Assembly (NCBI RefSeq): GCF_014205835.1
Contig: NZ_JACHCQ010000014.1
Location: 62,001 to 126,000 of the forward strand
Direction: 5' to 3'
Origin: Pedobacter sp. AK013
GTDB taxonomy: Bacteria; Bacteroidota; Bacteroidia; Sphingobacteriales; Sphingobacteriaceae
Length of the DNA stretch: 64,000 nucleotides
The position numbers and the translations under genes were made by a program. The notes under the pieces were generated by a model that worked only from the letters and a program-made list of their open reading frames with translations, did not search any database and was not told the origin of the DNA. Positions 1 to 8,211 of this stretch are shown here, in pieces (position 1 is the first letter of the stretch; every line of letters begins with the position of its first letter).

Positions 1-624
1 GGTAATCTGCATTTGTAAAGTACCTTCGTTTATTGGTGCAGCAGGAATATTTTCTACCACCGCATCTAACAAAGCAAAAATATCAGTTGTTGGTTTTTGC
101 CAGTCAGTACTCATCCATCCTTGTTTAGATGAACCGTAAATTACAGGGAAATCCAATTGCTCTTCAGTAGCTTCAAGGTTAAAGAACAATTCGAAAATCT
201 GCTCGTAAACCTCTTCAGGGCGGCAGTTTTCTTTATCTACTTTGTTTACCACCACAATTGGCTTTAAACCCAGTGCCAAAGCTTTTTGCGTTACGAAACG
301 TGTTTGAGGCATTGCACCTTCAAAAGCATCGCAAAGTAAAAGTACACCATCGGCCATTTTCAAAACACGCTCTACCTCACCGCCAAAATCCGCGTGACCA
401 GGTGTATCGATAATGTTAATTTTTACGTCTTTGTATTGAACAGATACGTTTTTAGATACAATCGTGATACCACGCTCACGCTCTAAGTCGTTGTTATCCA
501 ATATCAACTCTCCTGTTTGTTCGTTGTCACGAAAAATAGAACAAGAGTGTAAAATCTTATCAACCAACGTGGTTTTACCGTGGTCAACGTGTGCTATAAT
601 AGCTATATTTCTAATCTTTTGCAT
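1..624 (-). CDS. typA: Translational GTPase TypA/BipA, N-terminal part (cut by window edge)
   Basis: Reading leftward from the ATG at 624 gives an open frame of 208 codons that runs off the window, so only the GTPase domain is present. It begins MQKIRNIAIIAHVDHGKTTL, which holds the P-loop (AHVDHGKT). It continues with the switch region RERGITI, the G3 motif DTPGHADFGGEV and the G4 motif NKVD. This motif set and the start of the protein are characteristic of TypA/BipA, a ribosome-binding translational GTPase of the EF-G/LepA superfamily linked to stress and low-temperature ribosome assembly. The DFGGEVERVL stretch after G3 separates it from EF-G and LepA. The C-terminal domains cannot be seen. 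The neighbouring DUF4180 gene is divergent, with about 230 bp between. Confidence 0.93.
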   Translation of the reverse strand, partial: MQKIRNIAIIAHVDHGKTTLVDKILHSCSIFRDNEQTGELILDNNDLERERGITIVSKNVSVQYKDVKINIIDTPGHADFGGEVERVLKMADGVLLLCDAFEGAMPQTRFVTQKALALGLKPIVVVNKVDKENCRPEEVYEQIFELFFNLEATEEQLDFPVIYGSSKQGWMSTDWQKPTTDIFALLDAVVENIPAAPINEGTLQMQIT

Positions 625-853
625 AAAATGCGCCTCAAATTTGGCGCAAAGATAGTGTTTTGAAATGGATTTTCTACTATATCTGTTACTATTTAATACG
701 ATGATAATGTTGTAATTATCTCATTTTTAAATAGAAAAGCAGCGCGCTTTATTGTGCAATCAAATAATAGGTTTGAACAAGATGTATAAAAAAGAAAACA
801 TAATCTTTAACTTAGTCGCAATAATGCCAACCCATTCCCTATTTTAAAACCTA

Positions 854-1210
854 ATGAAAATTGAATCTCACACCTTGAACAATACCAATATTGCAGAAAT
901 TATTTCAGAAGAAATAATCATTAATAATGCAGCAGATGGATTGGATTTACTAGGGAACCTATACTACCAGGGATTTGATAAAATCATGATCCATGAACAT
1001 AATATTACACCCGATTTCTTTGACCTTAAAAATGGAATGGCAGGAGAAATTCTCCAAAAATTTTCAAATTACCGGATAAGCCTTGCAATTATTGGCGATT
1101 TTAGTGCATATCAAAGCAAAAGCATTAAAGATTTTATTTACGAAAGCAATAAGGGCAAACACATCAATTTTTTAAATTCAACAGCCGAAGCGCTAACAAA
1201 GCAAGGGTGA
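854..1210 (+). CDS. DUF4180 family protein
   Basis: This 118-residue protein has no signal peptide or membrane segment. The central and C-terminal part (IIGDFSAYQSKSIKDFIYESNKGKHINF) matches my memory of the DUF4180 family, small soluble bacterial proteins of unknown function often found as single genes. The length is normal for the family. It stands alone between the divergent typA and the convergent VOC gene, so context says nothing about its role. ATG at 854 follows an A-rich stretch without a clear Shine-Dalgarno, which is common in Bacteroidota. Confidence 0.75.
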   Translation: MKIESHTLNNTNIAEIISEEIIINNAADGLDLLGNLYYQGFDKIMIHEHNITPDFFDLKNGMAGEILQKFSNYRISLAIIGDFSAYQSKSIKDFIYESNKGKHINFLNSTAEALTKQG

Positions 1211-1216
1211 TGAAAT

Positions 1217-1663
1217 TTATATGTTTAACCAATCCTGATAAGAAATCACCCCTAAATCAGGTTTAGCCTCGCCATCCAAAATAGCAATAAATTCCAACGC
1301 ATGCCCATCGGGGTCATTAAAATAAATGGCTAAAGCGGGCATCCAGGCGAAAACCATAGGTTCGTGATCACCACTTTTGAGAAAATTATAAGGCTTGAGG
1401 TTATTGGCTTCAAGAAACGGGATCGATTTATTCAGCACATCATCCACATCGCACCGGAAGGCAAAATGCCTGATGTCGATTTCATCTTTTGGTTTTTCCC
1501 AAATACCCAGCATGGCTTCCTGGGGCTTTCCGATCCAGAAAAATACAATCCTGCGTTCTTCTTCATAATGGCATTGTGTTAAACCTAAAACATTACTGTA
1601 AAAATCTATTGATCTTTCTAAATCTGCTACATAGATATGTGTTTCAAATAGTCCCTTTATCAT
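1217..1663 (-). CDS. VOC (glyoxalase/bleomycin resistance) family protein
   Basis: A 148-residue soluble protein with the beta-alpha-beta-beta-beta layout of the vicinal oxygen chelate superfamily. The first strand reads FETHIYVADLERSIDFYSNVLG and gives a candidate metal ligand at His9. The second module contains HFAFRCDVDD, and near the end DPDGHALEFIAIL carries the usual C-terminal Glu ligand. Members bind a divalent metal and act as lyases, dioxygenases or resistance proteins; the substrate cannot be told from sequence. The gene converges on the DUF4180 gene with 6 bp between stops, so the two probably share a termination zone. Confidence 0.85.
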   Translation of the reverse strand: MIKGLFETHIYVADLERSIDFYSNVLGLTQCHYEEERRIVFFWIGKPQEAMLGIWEKPKDEIDIRHFAFRCDVDDVLNKSIPFLEANNLKPYNFLKSGDHEPMVFAWMPALAIYFNDPDGHALEFIAILDGEAKPDLGVISYQDWLNI

Positions 1664-1794
1664 ATTGTGAAATTAGAGATAAGTTACTGCCTCAAAAAAT
1701 CATATTTTTCGATATAGCTATCAATAAAATTTATTTAAGCCTTTGGGTTACCAAAACACCAGTGTTGTATTAAAGGTAAAATAACCAGGGCAGT

Positions 1795-2472
1795 ATGAAT
1801 AACCGGTTTTTAAAATATACAGGCAGATTTTGTATTATTCTTATCCTATTGATCGGAATTTATTTTGTCACAGCATTTTGCGCCTCAAGAATAACGGTAA
1901 ACCCTAACCCTACAAACCCTAAAGAAATTGCGATTTACATTATGACGAATGGTGTACACACGGATATTGTAGTGCCTACAGTTACCGCGCAGATAGACTG
2001 GACGAAAGAAATCAGTTATCAAAACACTTTAGCTGCCGATAGCACTTATCTATACCTGGCCATGGGCTGGGGCGATAAAAAATTCTACCTCGAAACGCCA
2101 GAATTTTCAGACCTTAAACTTAGCAATGGATTAAGGGCCATTTCGGGTTTAAGCACATCTGCTATGCACACCACCTATTACAAAAATATACCGGAAGATG
2201 CGAACTGCAAGAAAATTATCATCAGCAAAGCGCAATATCTGCAACTGATCGATTATATCTTAAATAGTTTCAAAAAAGATAAAGCCGGACATCTGATCAA
2301 TGTTAAATCGAAGGTCCATTATGATGTTGGTGATGCCTTTTACGAAGCAAGAGGCAGTTACAGCATTTTTAAAACCTGCAATACCTGGGCAAATGGTGCA
2401 TTAAAAGCTTGCGGGCAAAGGAGCTGTTTATGGACGATATTTGATACTGGTATTTTTTTAAAGTATGAGTAG
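1795..2472 (+). CDS. TIGR02117/DUF2459 family protein, membrane-anchored
   Basis: This 225-residue protein starts with one hydrophobic segment (residues about 9-30) acting as signal anchor, so the rest is probably periplasmic. The motif YIMTNGVHTDIVVPT and the later AMGWGDKKFYLETP, TSAMHTTYY and NTWANGALKACG are typical of the DUF2459/TIGR02117 family, first noted near urease genes but of unknown function. The conserved His, the Cys and Asn of CNTWAN, and AMGWGD hint at a hydrolase-like active site, which is inference. AGGG lies five bases before the ATG at 1795, a better ribosome site than most genes here. Confidence 0.8.
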   Translation: MNNRFLKYTGRFCIILILLIGIYFVTAFCASRITVNPNPTNPKEIAIYIMTNGVHTDIVVPTVTAQIDWTKEISYQNTLAADSTYLYLAMGWGDKKFYLETPEFSDLKLSNGLRAISGLSTSAMHTTYYKNIPEDANCKKIIISKAQYLQLIDYILNSFKKDKAGHLINVKSKVHYDVGDAFYEARGSYSIFKTCNTWANGALKACGQRSCLWTIFDTGIFLKYE

Positions 2473-2492
2473 ATGAACTTTTTTATAACAAG

Positions 2493-2574
2493 CATCATCT
2501 CGACTGAAAAGCAGTGGAATGGAAAGACCTACCTCGAGATAGATTTCTCGACTTCGCTTCGCTCAAAATGATAG
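2493..2574. repeat. 90-bp class inverted-repeat element (degenerate copy)
   Basis: Intergenic element between the DUF2459 gene and the esterase gene. It starts CATCATCTCGACTGAA and ends CGCTTCGCTCAAAATGATAG. Read on the other strand it matches the element at 54937-55027 (AGCG-AAG-CGAAG-TCGAGAAATCTATCTCGAGG core). The ends are imperfect inverted repeats. Such elements are scattered through intergenic DNA of Sphingobacteriia; no coding function is seen. Confidence 0.65.
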
Positions 2575-2589
2575 TAAATTAGGGGAGTC

Positions 2590-3402
2590 TTATACCTCAA
2601 ATGCCCAATCTAAAAAGGCTGGCATTACACTTTCCCAGGTCGGAACATCGTGTTTGCCACCAACTTTTTCGTAATAAAAAACATTTTCAGGCCGTTTGTA
2701 ACCTTTATTTAGAAGTATTTTAACAATATCTATTGTATCATCTATCGAATCGATGATCATATTTTTATTCCTGTCGGCCTTTTCGTCTTCGGTTCCGGTC
2801 ATTAACCAGAATTTCATATCTGGCTTGGTAGAAGTATTTTCCAGTTGCTGATGCATAATACGGTCGGCATCGGTATAACCTTCGCTCAGGTCTTTTTTTC
2901 TCCACCAAAATGCTCCGGAAAAAACACCAATGGCATCAAAAGCAGAAGGATTATTCCAGGCGATATCAAAGGCAGACAAACCACCCAGAGAAAACCCCGC
3001 GAAACCTACTTTACCGGTTATCGGCATCGCAATTTTCTTTTTAACAAAAGGCAGAAGTTCTTTGATTACAAAATCGGCGTATAAATCGGCTTTCGCTCCG
3101 CGCCCTTTAAAATCGGGCATACCCGCTACACCATATTCCATAAGGCGGTCTTCTGATGCTTTAATCGCCACAACAATTAACCTATGGTTCCTTTTGCCAT
3201 GATGGGCTTCTTCCAAAATCCGGCTAAAATCCATTTTGGCCACATCCTGCCCATCATTTAATAAAAGAAGCTCTATTTTCTCATTCCCTAAAATACCTTC
3301 AGGTGTGTAAATATCTATTTCTACCTCATGCTTTAAATAAGCCGAGGGTATTTTAAAGTTACTGGTATTAACTTTTACCGATAAAATTGTGGTGTACATC
3401 AT
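2590..3402 (-). CDS. Alpha/beta hydrolase, putative esterase D-type
   Basis: A 270-residue cytoplasmic protein of the esterase D/enterochelin esterase-like branch of alpha/beta hydrolases. The nucleophile elbow GFAGFSLGGLSAF (Ser138) fits GxSxG, and a candidate catalytic His lies in VGGKHDVPTW near the C-terminus; MTGTEDEKAD probably carries the acidic residue. The substrate is unknown. I use the ATG at 3402 rather than an in-frame TTG at 3408, because GGGGA sits about ten bases before the ATG. The gene is divergent from the esterase gene at 3585, and the pair share a 180-bp AT-rich intergenic region. The two proteins belong to the same broad superfamily but do not look like recent duplicates. 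Confidence 0.82.
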   Translation of the reverse strand: MMYTTILSVKVNTSNFKIPSAYLKHEVEIDIYTPEGILGNEKIELLLLNDGQDVAKMDFSRILEEAHHGKRNHRLIVVAIKASEDRLMEYGVAGMPDFKGRGAKADLYADFVIKELLPFVKKKIAMPITGKVGFAGFSLGGLSAFDIAWNNPSAFDAIGVFSGAFWWRKKDLSEGYTDADRIMHQQLENTSTKPDMKFWLMTGTEDEKADRNKNMIIDSIDDTIDIVKILLNKGYKRPENVFYYEKVGGKHDVPTWESVMPAFLDWAFEV

Positions 3403-3584
3403 AATCAAAATCCCCTATCACATGGTTATCGCCTCAGAATTAGGGTGCAAAGGTACAAATCTCCGTAAACTATTAATTATCATAGGTTAATTTTTATAAT
3501 ACGCCTTTAATTTGCATCATTTTACTGCTTAAACAATTCTTTTTGTAGATTTTAATTTATACCTTAAATCATTCAATTTTTATT

Positions 3585-4292
3585 ATGGTTAAAGAAGAAC
3601 ATAAGAAATGGTACAGCCCGAATTTAAGTGGCGAAATCGACATGCTCATCTTTGGTCACGGTGGCATCCCTATCCTACTGTTCCCGACAAGCATGGGTCG
3701 ATATTTTGAAAACAAGGATTTCAAACTTATAGATTCTGTTGAGGGATTTATCAATGAAGGAAAAATTAAAATCTATTGCCCCGATGGCGTTGACAAGTTA
3801 AGCTGGTACAACAAAAATATTCATCCTGCCGACAGGGTTAAAAACCACATCTGGTACGATAAGTATTTATTGGAAGAGGTAGCCCCTCTGGCAAGGCATG
3901 AAACCGGGCACAGTAAAATTATTACCGCTGGCTGTAGTTTTGGAGGCTATCATGCTGCTAATTTCGCCTTCAGGCATCCCTGGCTGGTTAGCCATATGTT
4001 CAGTATGAGCGGAGCTTTCGATATTTCTGGCCAGTTGGATGGTTTTTATAATGACGATGTTTATTTCAACAACCCGGTTGATTATCTGCTGAATAACAGT
4101 AATCCCGAGCTACATTATATGAAAATTGTTTTGGGTACTACAGACCGTGATATGTGCAGGCCCGATAATGAGCGTTTATCCAATATTTTAAATAAAAAGG
4201 GTATCAACCACTGGCTTGATATCAGACAAAATGCAGATCACGATTGGCCCATCTGGAGAGAAATGTTTCCAGATTATATTGCTCAGTTATAG
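3585..4292 (+). CDS. Alpha/beta hydrolase (putative esterase), first gene of the amidoligase cluster
   Basis: A 235-residue soluble protein of the putative-esterase group. The elbow ITAGCSFGGYHAANFAF places the nucleophile at Ser118, and QNADHDWPIW near the C-terminus supplies a candidate catalytic His. There is no signal peptide, so it is expected in the cytoplasm. It lies 165 bp upstream of an ATP-grasp gene and in line with a GCS2-type ligase and a class I amidotransferase, so I infer that it may hydrolyse an ester, thioester or amide bond in the same unknown pathway. Other esterase roles (for example formylglutathione hydrolase-like) cannot be excluded. Confidence 0.8.
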   Translation: MVKEEHKKWYSPNLSGEIDMLIFGHGGIPILLFPTSMGRYFENKDFKLIDSVEGFINEGKIKIYCPDGVDKLSWYNKNIHPADRVKNHIWYDKYLLEEVAPLARHETGHSKIITAGCSFGGYHAANFAFRHPWLVSHMFSMSGAFDISGQLDGFYNDDVYFNNPVDYLLNNSNPELHYMKIVLGTTDRDMCRPDNERLSNILNKKGINHWLDIRQNADHDWPIWREMFPDYIAQL

Positions 4293-4457
4293 GCTTTAGT
4301 CTTCAGCCCGGAGTCGATTTAAGTTACAAGTATCAAACAATTACCCGATTAAGCAATTAAACTTAAAATATACCAATGAAACCATCATAAGCAAACAAGT
4401 GTAACCAACTACAAAAGCTCACGATCGCTTCATCATCATTGAAAGACAATTAAAACT

Positions 4458-5537
4458 ATGAAAAAAATAGGGATTTTATTTGGACAGGAACGCTCTTTTC
4501 CTGAAGCCGTAATCGAAAGAATTAATAAAAAAGCAGAAAAAGGCATTACTGCTGAAGCGGTTAAAATCGATAAAATATTTCAGAATTCACCATTAGGTTA
4601 TTCCGTAATCATTGATCGTATTTCGCAAGATGTACCATTCTACCGTGCCTCGCTAAAAAATGCTGCCATTACTGGAACTGCTGTAATTAACAACCCATTT
4701 TGGTGGAGCGCCGACGAAAAATTTTTTAACAATGCCCTGGCCGAACAAATTGGTGTACCCGTACCCAAAACTGCCTTAATCCCTTCAAGAGAACATCCAA
4801 CAGGAACAACATCCGAATCTTTTTCTAACCTCGAAATGCCATTAAATTGGGATGCGATTTTCGAGTATGTAGGTTTTCCGGCGTATATGAAACCCTATGA
4901 CGGCGGAGGCTGGAGGGATGTTTATAAGCTTCATGATAAAGAAGACTTTTTTGATAAACACAGCGGCACCCAACAACTGGTAATGCTTTTGCAGGAAGAA
5001 ATCATCTTTGAAGAATATTTTAGGTGTTATTGTATAGGCGGCAAATATGTGCGTATTATGCAGTACGATCCACGCAACCCGCATCACTTACGCTATGCAA
5101 CAGAAGGTAAATCGCCAGATCCGAAATTGCTTAAAACAGTTGAAGAATACACCTTAAAGCTATGCAAATATTTGGGGTACGATTTCAATACCGTTGAATT
5201 TGCGGTGCGTAATGGCGTGCCTATTGCAATCGATTTCTGTAACCCTGCCCCCGATGCCGACATTAAGAGTGTTGGTCAGGAAAATTTTGACTGGGTGGTA
5301 GAAACCACAGCAAATTATGCCATAGAAAGAGCTAAAGTACAAAAAGACGGGCAAGATAATTTAACCTGGGGCGAATATATTAAATCGTCTGTCGGCGGTA
5401 AACCGCTAATAGCTAAAACTGCACCAAAAGTGGCTAAAACAGCTGCACCAAAGAAAGTTACGGCTACAGAAAAGGCTAAAACTGCAACAACAGAAAAAAC
5501 AGCTGCAAAACCTAAAAAAGCTGCAGCAAAAAAATAA
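4458..5537 (+). CDS. ATP-grasp ligase (RimK-like) with Lys/Ala-rich histone-like tail
   Basis: A 359-residue protein. Residues 1 to about 300 form an ATP-grasp fold: N-terminal MKKIGILFGQERSFPEAV, a glycine-rich loop in PAYMKPYDGGGWRDV, the hinge QEEIIFEEYFRCY, and the metal-binding end VEFAVRNGVPIAIDFCNPAPD. Such enzymes form amide bonds through acyl-phosphates. Residues about 315-359 are a low-complexity tail of Lys, Ala, Thr and Pro (AKTAAPKK, EKAKTA, AAKPKKAAAKK units) resembling histone H1-like tails and out of keeping with the globular part. The GCS2 ligase gene starts 33 bp after the stop, so the two are very likely one operon. The substrate is not known. Confidence 0.85.
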   Translation: MKKIGILFGQERSFPEAVIERINKKAEKGITAEAVKIDKIFQNSPLGYSVIIDRISQDVPFYRASLKNAAITGTAVINNPFWWSADEKFFNNALAEQIGVPVPKTALIPSREHPTGTTSESFSNLEMPLNWDAIFEYVGFPAYMKPYDGGGWRDVYKLHDKEDFFDKHSGTQQLVMLLQEEIIFEEYFRCYCIGGKYVRIMQYDPRNPHHLRYATEGKSPDPKLLKTVEEYTLKLCKYLGYDFNTVEFAVRNGVPIAIDFCNPAPDADIKSVGQENFDWVVETTANYAIERAKVQKDGQDNLTWGEYIKSSVGGKPLIAKTAPKVAKTAAPKKVTATEKAKTATTEKTAAKPKKAAAKK

Positions 5538-5570
5538 TTGGGATTTAATTTTTAATCAATAGATAGAAGG

Positions 5571-6671
5571 ATGAACGAGTTTACGCTGGGCATAGAAGAA
5601 GAATATATGGTAATTGATCCCGTTACCAGAGAGCTTACTTCTCACGACCAAAAAATTGTAGAAGCCGCCCAAAAAATCCACAAAGACCAGGTTAAAGCAG
5701 AAATGCACCAGGCTGTGGTAGAAGTTGGAACCGGTATTTGTAAAACCACCACCGAAGCTCGCGAAGAGATTTCTCAACTGCGTTATACGGTTTCACAGCT
5801 AGCCGGAGAGCAGGGCTTAAGGATTGGGGCCGCTGGTACACACCCTTTCTCGCATTGGGAAAAGCAGTTGATTACAGAACACCCACGCTATAATGAAATT
5901 GTGAACGAACTGCAGGAAGCCGCACGTTCTAACCTCATTTTTGGCCTGCACGTACACGTAGGCTTTCAATCTCGCGAGCTGGCCATTCATATTGCCAACC
6001 AGGTGAGGTATTTCTTGCCACATGTTTTTGCGCTTTCTACCAATTCTCCATTCTGGGAATCGCGGAATACGGGTTACAAATCTTTCCGTACTAAAATTTT
6101 CGACAAATTTCCACGTACAGGTATCCCTGATATTTTTAATAGCATCGAGGATTACGACAACTATGTGAAACTGCTCATTAAAACCAATTGCATGGATAAT
6201 GCCAAGAAAATTTGGTGGGATATCCGTGTGCATCCGTTTTTCGATACTGTTGAGTTCCGCATTTGCGATTGCCCGATGTTGATTGATGAAACGATGGCTT
6301 TTACTGCATTATTTCAGGCATTATGTGCCAAACTATACAAACTGCGCTTGCAGAATATGGAGTTTATCAGCTATTCGAGAGCATTAATCAATGAGAATAA
6401 ATGGCGGGCTGCCCGTTATGGAATTGATGGGAACCTAATCGATTTCGGGAAAGAAATGGAAGTGAACTGCCGCAACCTTATTTTAGAATTGTTAGATTTT
6501 GTAGATGATGTGGTGGATGATTTAGGCTGCCGTGATGACATTAATTATGTGCATAAAATATTAGAGCATGGTACAGGCGCAGATAGGCAGTTGGCGGTTT
6601 ACCAACAAACTGGTAACTTTGAGGCGGTGGTAGATTACATTACTACTCAAACACTTATAGGCGCAAAGTAA
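5571..6671 (+). CDS. Carboxylate-amine ligase, GCS2/YbdK family
   Basis: A 366-residue enzyme of the glutamate-cysteine ligase type 2 family. Visible signatures are the start FTLGIEEEYMVIDP, GLHVHVGF (metal and ATP site), STNSPFWESRNTGYKSFR and VEFRICDCP. The length is right for the family. These enzymes join an amino group to a carboxylate with ATP; the YbdK branch has weak or unknown physiological substrates, so calling it gamma-glutamylcysteine synthetase would overreach. AGAAGG sits just before the ATG at 5571. It lies 33 bp after the ATP-grasp gene and 7 bp before the amidotransferase gene, which strongly suggests co-translation and a shared pathway. Confidence 0.9.
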   Translation: MNEFTLGIEEEYMVIDPVTRELTSHDQKIVEAAQKIHKDQVKAEMHQAVVEVGTGICKTTTEAREEISQLRYTVSQLAGEQGLRIGAAGTHPFSHWEKQLITEHPRYNEIVNELQEAARSNLIFGLHVHVGFQSRELAIHIANQVRYFLPHVFALSTNSPFWESRNTGYKSFRTKIFDKFPRTGIPDIFNSIEDYDNYVKLLIKTNCMDNAKKIWWDIRVHPFFDTVEFRICDCPMLIDETMAFTALFQALCAKLYKLRLQNMEFISYSRALINENKWRAARYGIDGNLIDFGKEMEVNCRNLILELLDFVDDVVDDLGCRDDINYVHKILEHGTGADRQLAVYQQTGNFEAVVDYITTQTLIGAK

Positions 6672-6678
6672 TTTTATA

Positions 6679-7506
6679 ATGGATAAAAGTAGCTTAAAGG
6701 TGGCCGTTATTGACATGAATAACGGCGCACCTAATCAGGGTATGCGGGGAATTCAGGAAATTTTATCCCGTTTTAAAAACGATAACAATATCGATTTAAC
6801 CTTTGATATGTTTGATTTAAGGCAAAAAGGAGAAATACCAGGCATCGGTTATGATGCTTATATTTCTAGTGGTGGCCCAGGTAGTCCGATCGAAAGTAAG
6901 GGCGAACAATGGGAAAATGATTTCTTTAATCTCTTAGATCAGATAGAAGCTTTTAACCATAAAAACGATGAACGAAAAAAGTATGCTTTTTTGATCTGCC
7001 ATTCCTTCCAATTGGCTTGTAGAAAATATGGATTGGGCAACGTAACCGAAAGACGGTCGAATGCTTTTGGCATTTTCCCGATTACCTTAACTGAAGATGG
7101 AGAAAAAGACGAGGTTTTTAACGGCATCACCAACCCGTTCTTTTCGGTCGACAGCAGAGATTGGCAAGTGATCGAGCCAGATTTTGCTGCTTTTGAGAAA
7201 AAAGGCGCTAAATTATTAGCCATCGAAAAAGAACGTAAACATGTCGATTTAGAACGCTGTATGATGTCGATCCGTTTTTCTGATGAAATTATCGGCACTC
7301 AGTTTCATCCAGAAGCTGATCCGGTTGGCATGAAAATGTACTTGCTTCAGGAAGAAAAGAAAAAAGCAATTGTTGATATGCACGGGGAACAAAAATACCT
7401 GGATATGTTAAACAGTTTAGATGATCCGGCAAGAATTGTGCTTACCCAAAGCGTTATTTTACCTAATTTCTTACAAAAAGCAATTGGGAATTTACAAGAG
7501 GCATAG
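6679..7506 (+). CDS. Class I glutamine amidotransferase (GMP synthase-like)
   Basis: A 275-residue stand-alone class I GATase. The oxyanion region SSGGPGSP (63-70), the nucleophile elbow FLICHSFQLA (Cys107) and GTQFHPEADPVG (His210, Glu212) form the complete catalytic triad, so it should hydrolyse Gln or a gamma-glutamyl amide. No synthetase domain is fused, so ammonia would go to a partner, or the enzyme acts as a gamma-glutamyl hydrolase of the PuuD type. It starts 7 bp after the GCS2 ligase. Partnership with the flanking ligases is inferred from position only. Confidence 0.87.
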   Translation: MDKSSLKVAVIDMNNGAPNQGMRGIQEILSRFKNDNNIDLTFDMFDLRQKGEIPGIGYDAYISSGGPGSPIESKGEQWENDFFNLLDQIEAFNHKNDERKKYAFLICHSFQLACRKYGLGNVTERRSNAFGIFPITLTEDGEKDEVFNGITNPFFSVDSRDWQVIEPDFAAFEKKGAKLLAIEKERKHVDLERCMMSIRFSDEIIGTQFHPEADPVGMKMYLLQEEKKKAIVDMHGEQKYLDMLNSLDDPARIVLTQSVILPNFLQKAIGNLQEA

Positions 7507-7517
7507 AACTAACACTA

Positions 7518-8204
7518 ATGAAAGCGGTACAAGACTATAAGCTACAAGATATCGAATTACAGGATGTAGAAGATACATTAGGCTACCTAGCAAAAGCTTT
7601 CGAACTGAATTTGGCATCTGATGCTTTTTCAGAAACAAAAACATTTGGAGATATCTGCCAGGTTTTCCAAGACAACATTGTTTATCAGAATGAAGAAAGT
7701 TGTACCTCTCAACAAGCCTTTTATAAGATCCGAAGTGCCATCGCTGTTTCACAAAAAATTGATAGCGGAAGTATTACCCCTAGGACTCGCCTTGATGAAG
7801 TTTTTCCTAGGATTGGTCGTAGGAAGAAAATAAAAGCATTTCAAAAAGAACTAGGTATACCAGTTAATTTTTTAACCATGAAAACCTGGCTAATATTTTT
7901 AATTATTGGTGGTTTTATAATCTCATTGGTAGCTTTTTTCTTTAACTGGAAATTTGCTTTGACAGGGATTTTGACTTGTTTGATTATTAACTGGATAGCA
8001 ATGAAGCTCCGTCAGGAGATTGAATATATCTCAATTGGCGAACTCACTATGAAAATTACAAGGGACCATTATATGCAAGTGAGAAGAAATCCTAACACCA
8101 TCAATAGAAATGAAATCGTAAAAATAATTCAATGCACTTTTATGTCAGATTTGGATTTAAAACTGTCGGAACTACATAATGACGCACTACTTGGTAAAAT
8201 CTAA
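7518..8204 (+). CDS. Unknown membrane protein with small N-terminal helical domain
   Basis: I do not recognise this 228-residue protein with certainty. Residues 1-90 are soluble and helical, and the stretch TFGDICQVFQDNIVY followed by AFYKIRSAIAVSQKI and ITPRTRLDEVFP recalls an acyl-carrier-like module, but no DSL phosphopantetheine serine is visible. Residues about 120-160 form two adjacent transmembrane helices (MKTWLIFLIIGGFIISLVAFFF and the following segment). The C-terminal 65 residues are soluble. It sits 11 bp after the amidotransferase and 7 bp before the next ligase-like gene, so it belongs to the same operon and may anchor the system to the inner membrane. Confidence 0.7.
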   Translation: MKAVQDYKLQDIELQDVEDTLGYLAKAFELNLASDAFSETKTFGDICQVFQDNIVYQNEESCTSQQAFYKIRSAIAVSQKIDSGSITPRTRLDEVFPRIGRRKKIKAFQKELGIPVNFLTMKTWLIFLIIGGFIISLVAFFFNWKFALTGILTCLIINWIAMKLRQEIEYISIGELTMKITRDHYMQVRRNPNTINRNEIVKIIQCTFMSDLDLKLSELHNDALLGKI

Positions 8205-8211
8205 ACAGCAC

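Noticed and set aside
8179..8211. Longer start of the last ligase-like gene
   Set aside because: It would overlap the upstream gene by 26 bp and adds residues outside the conserved-looking part; uncertain, since overlap is possible.
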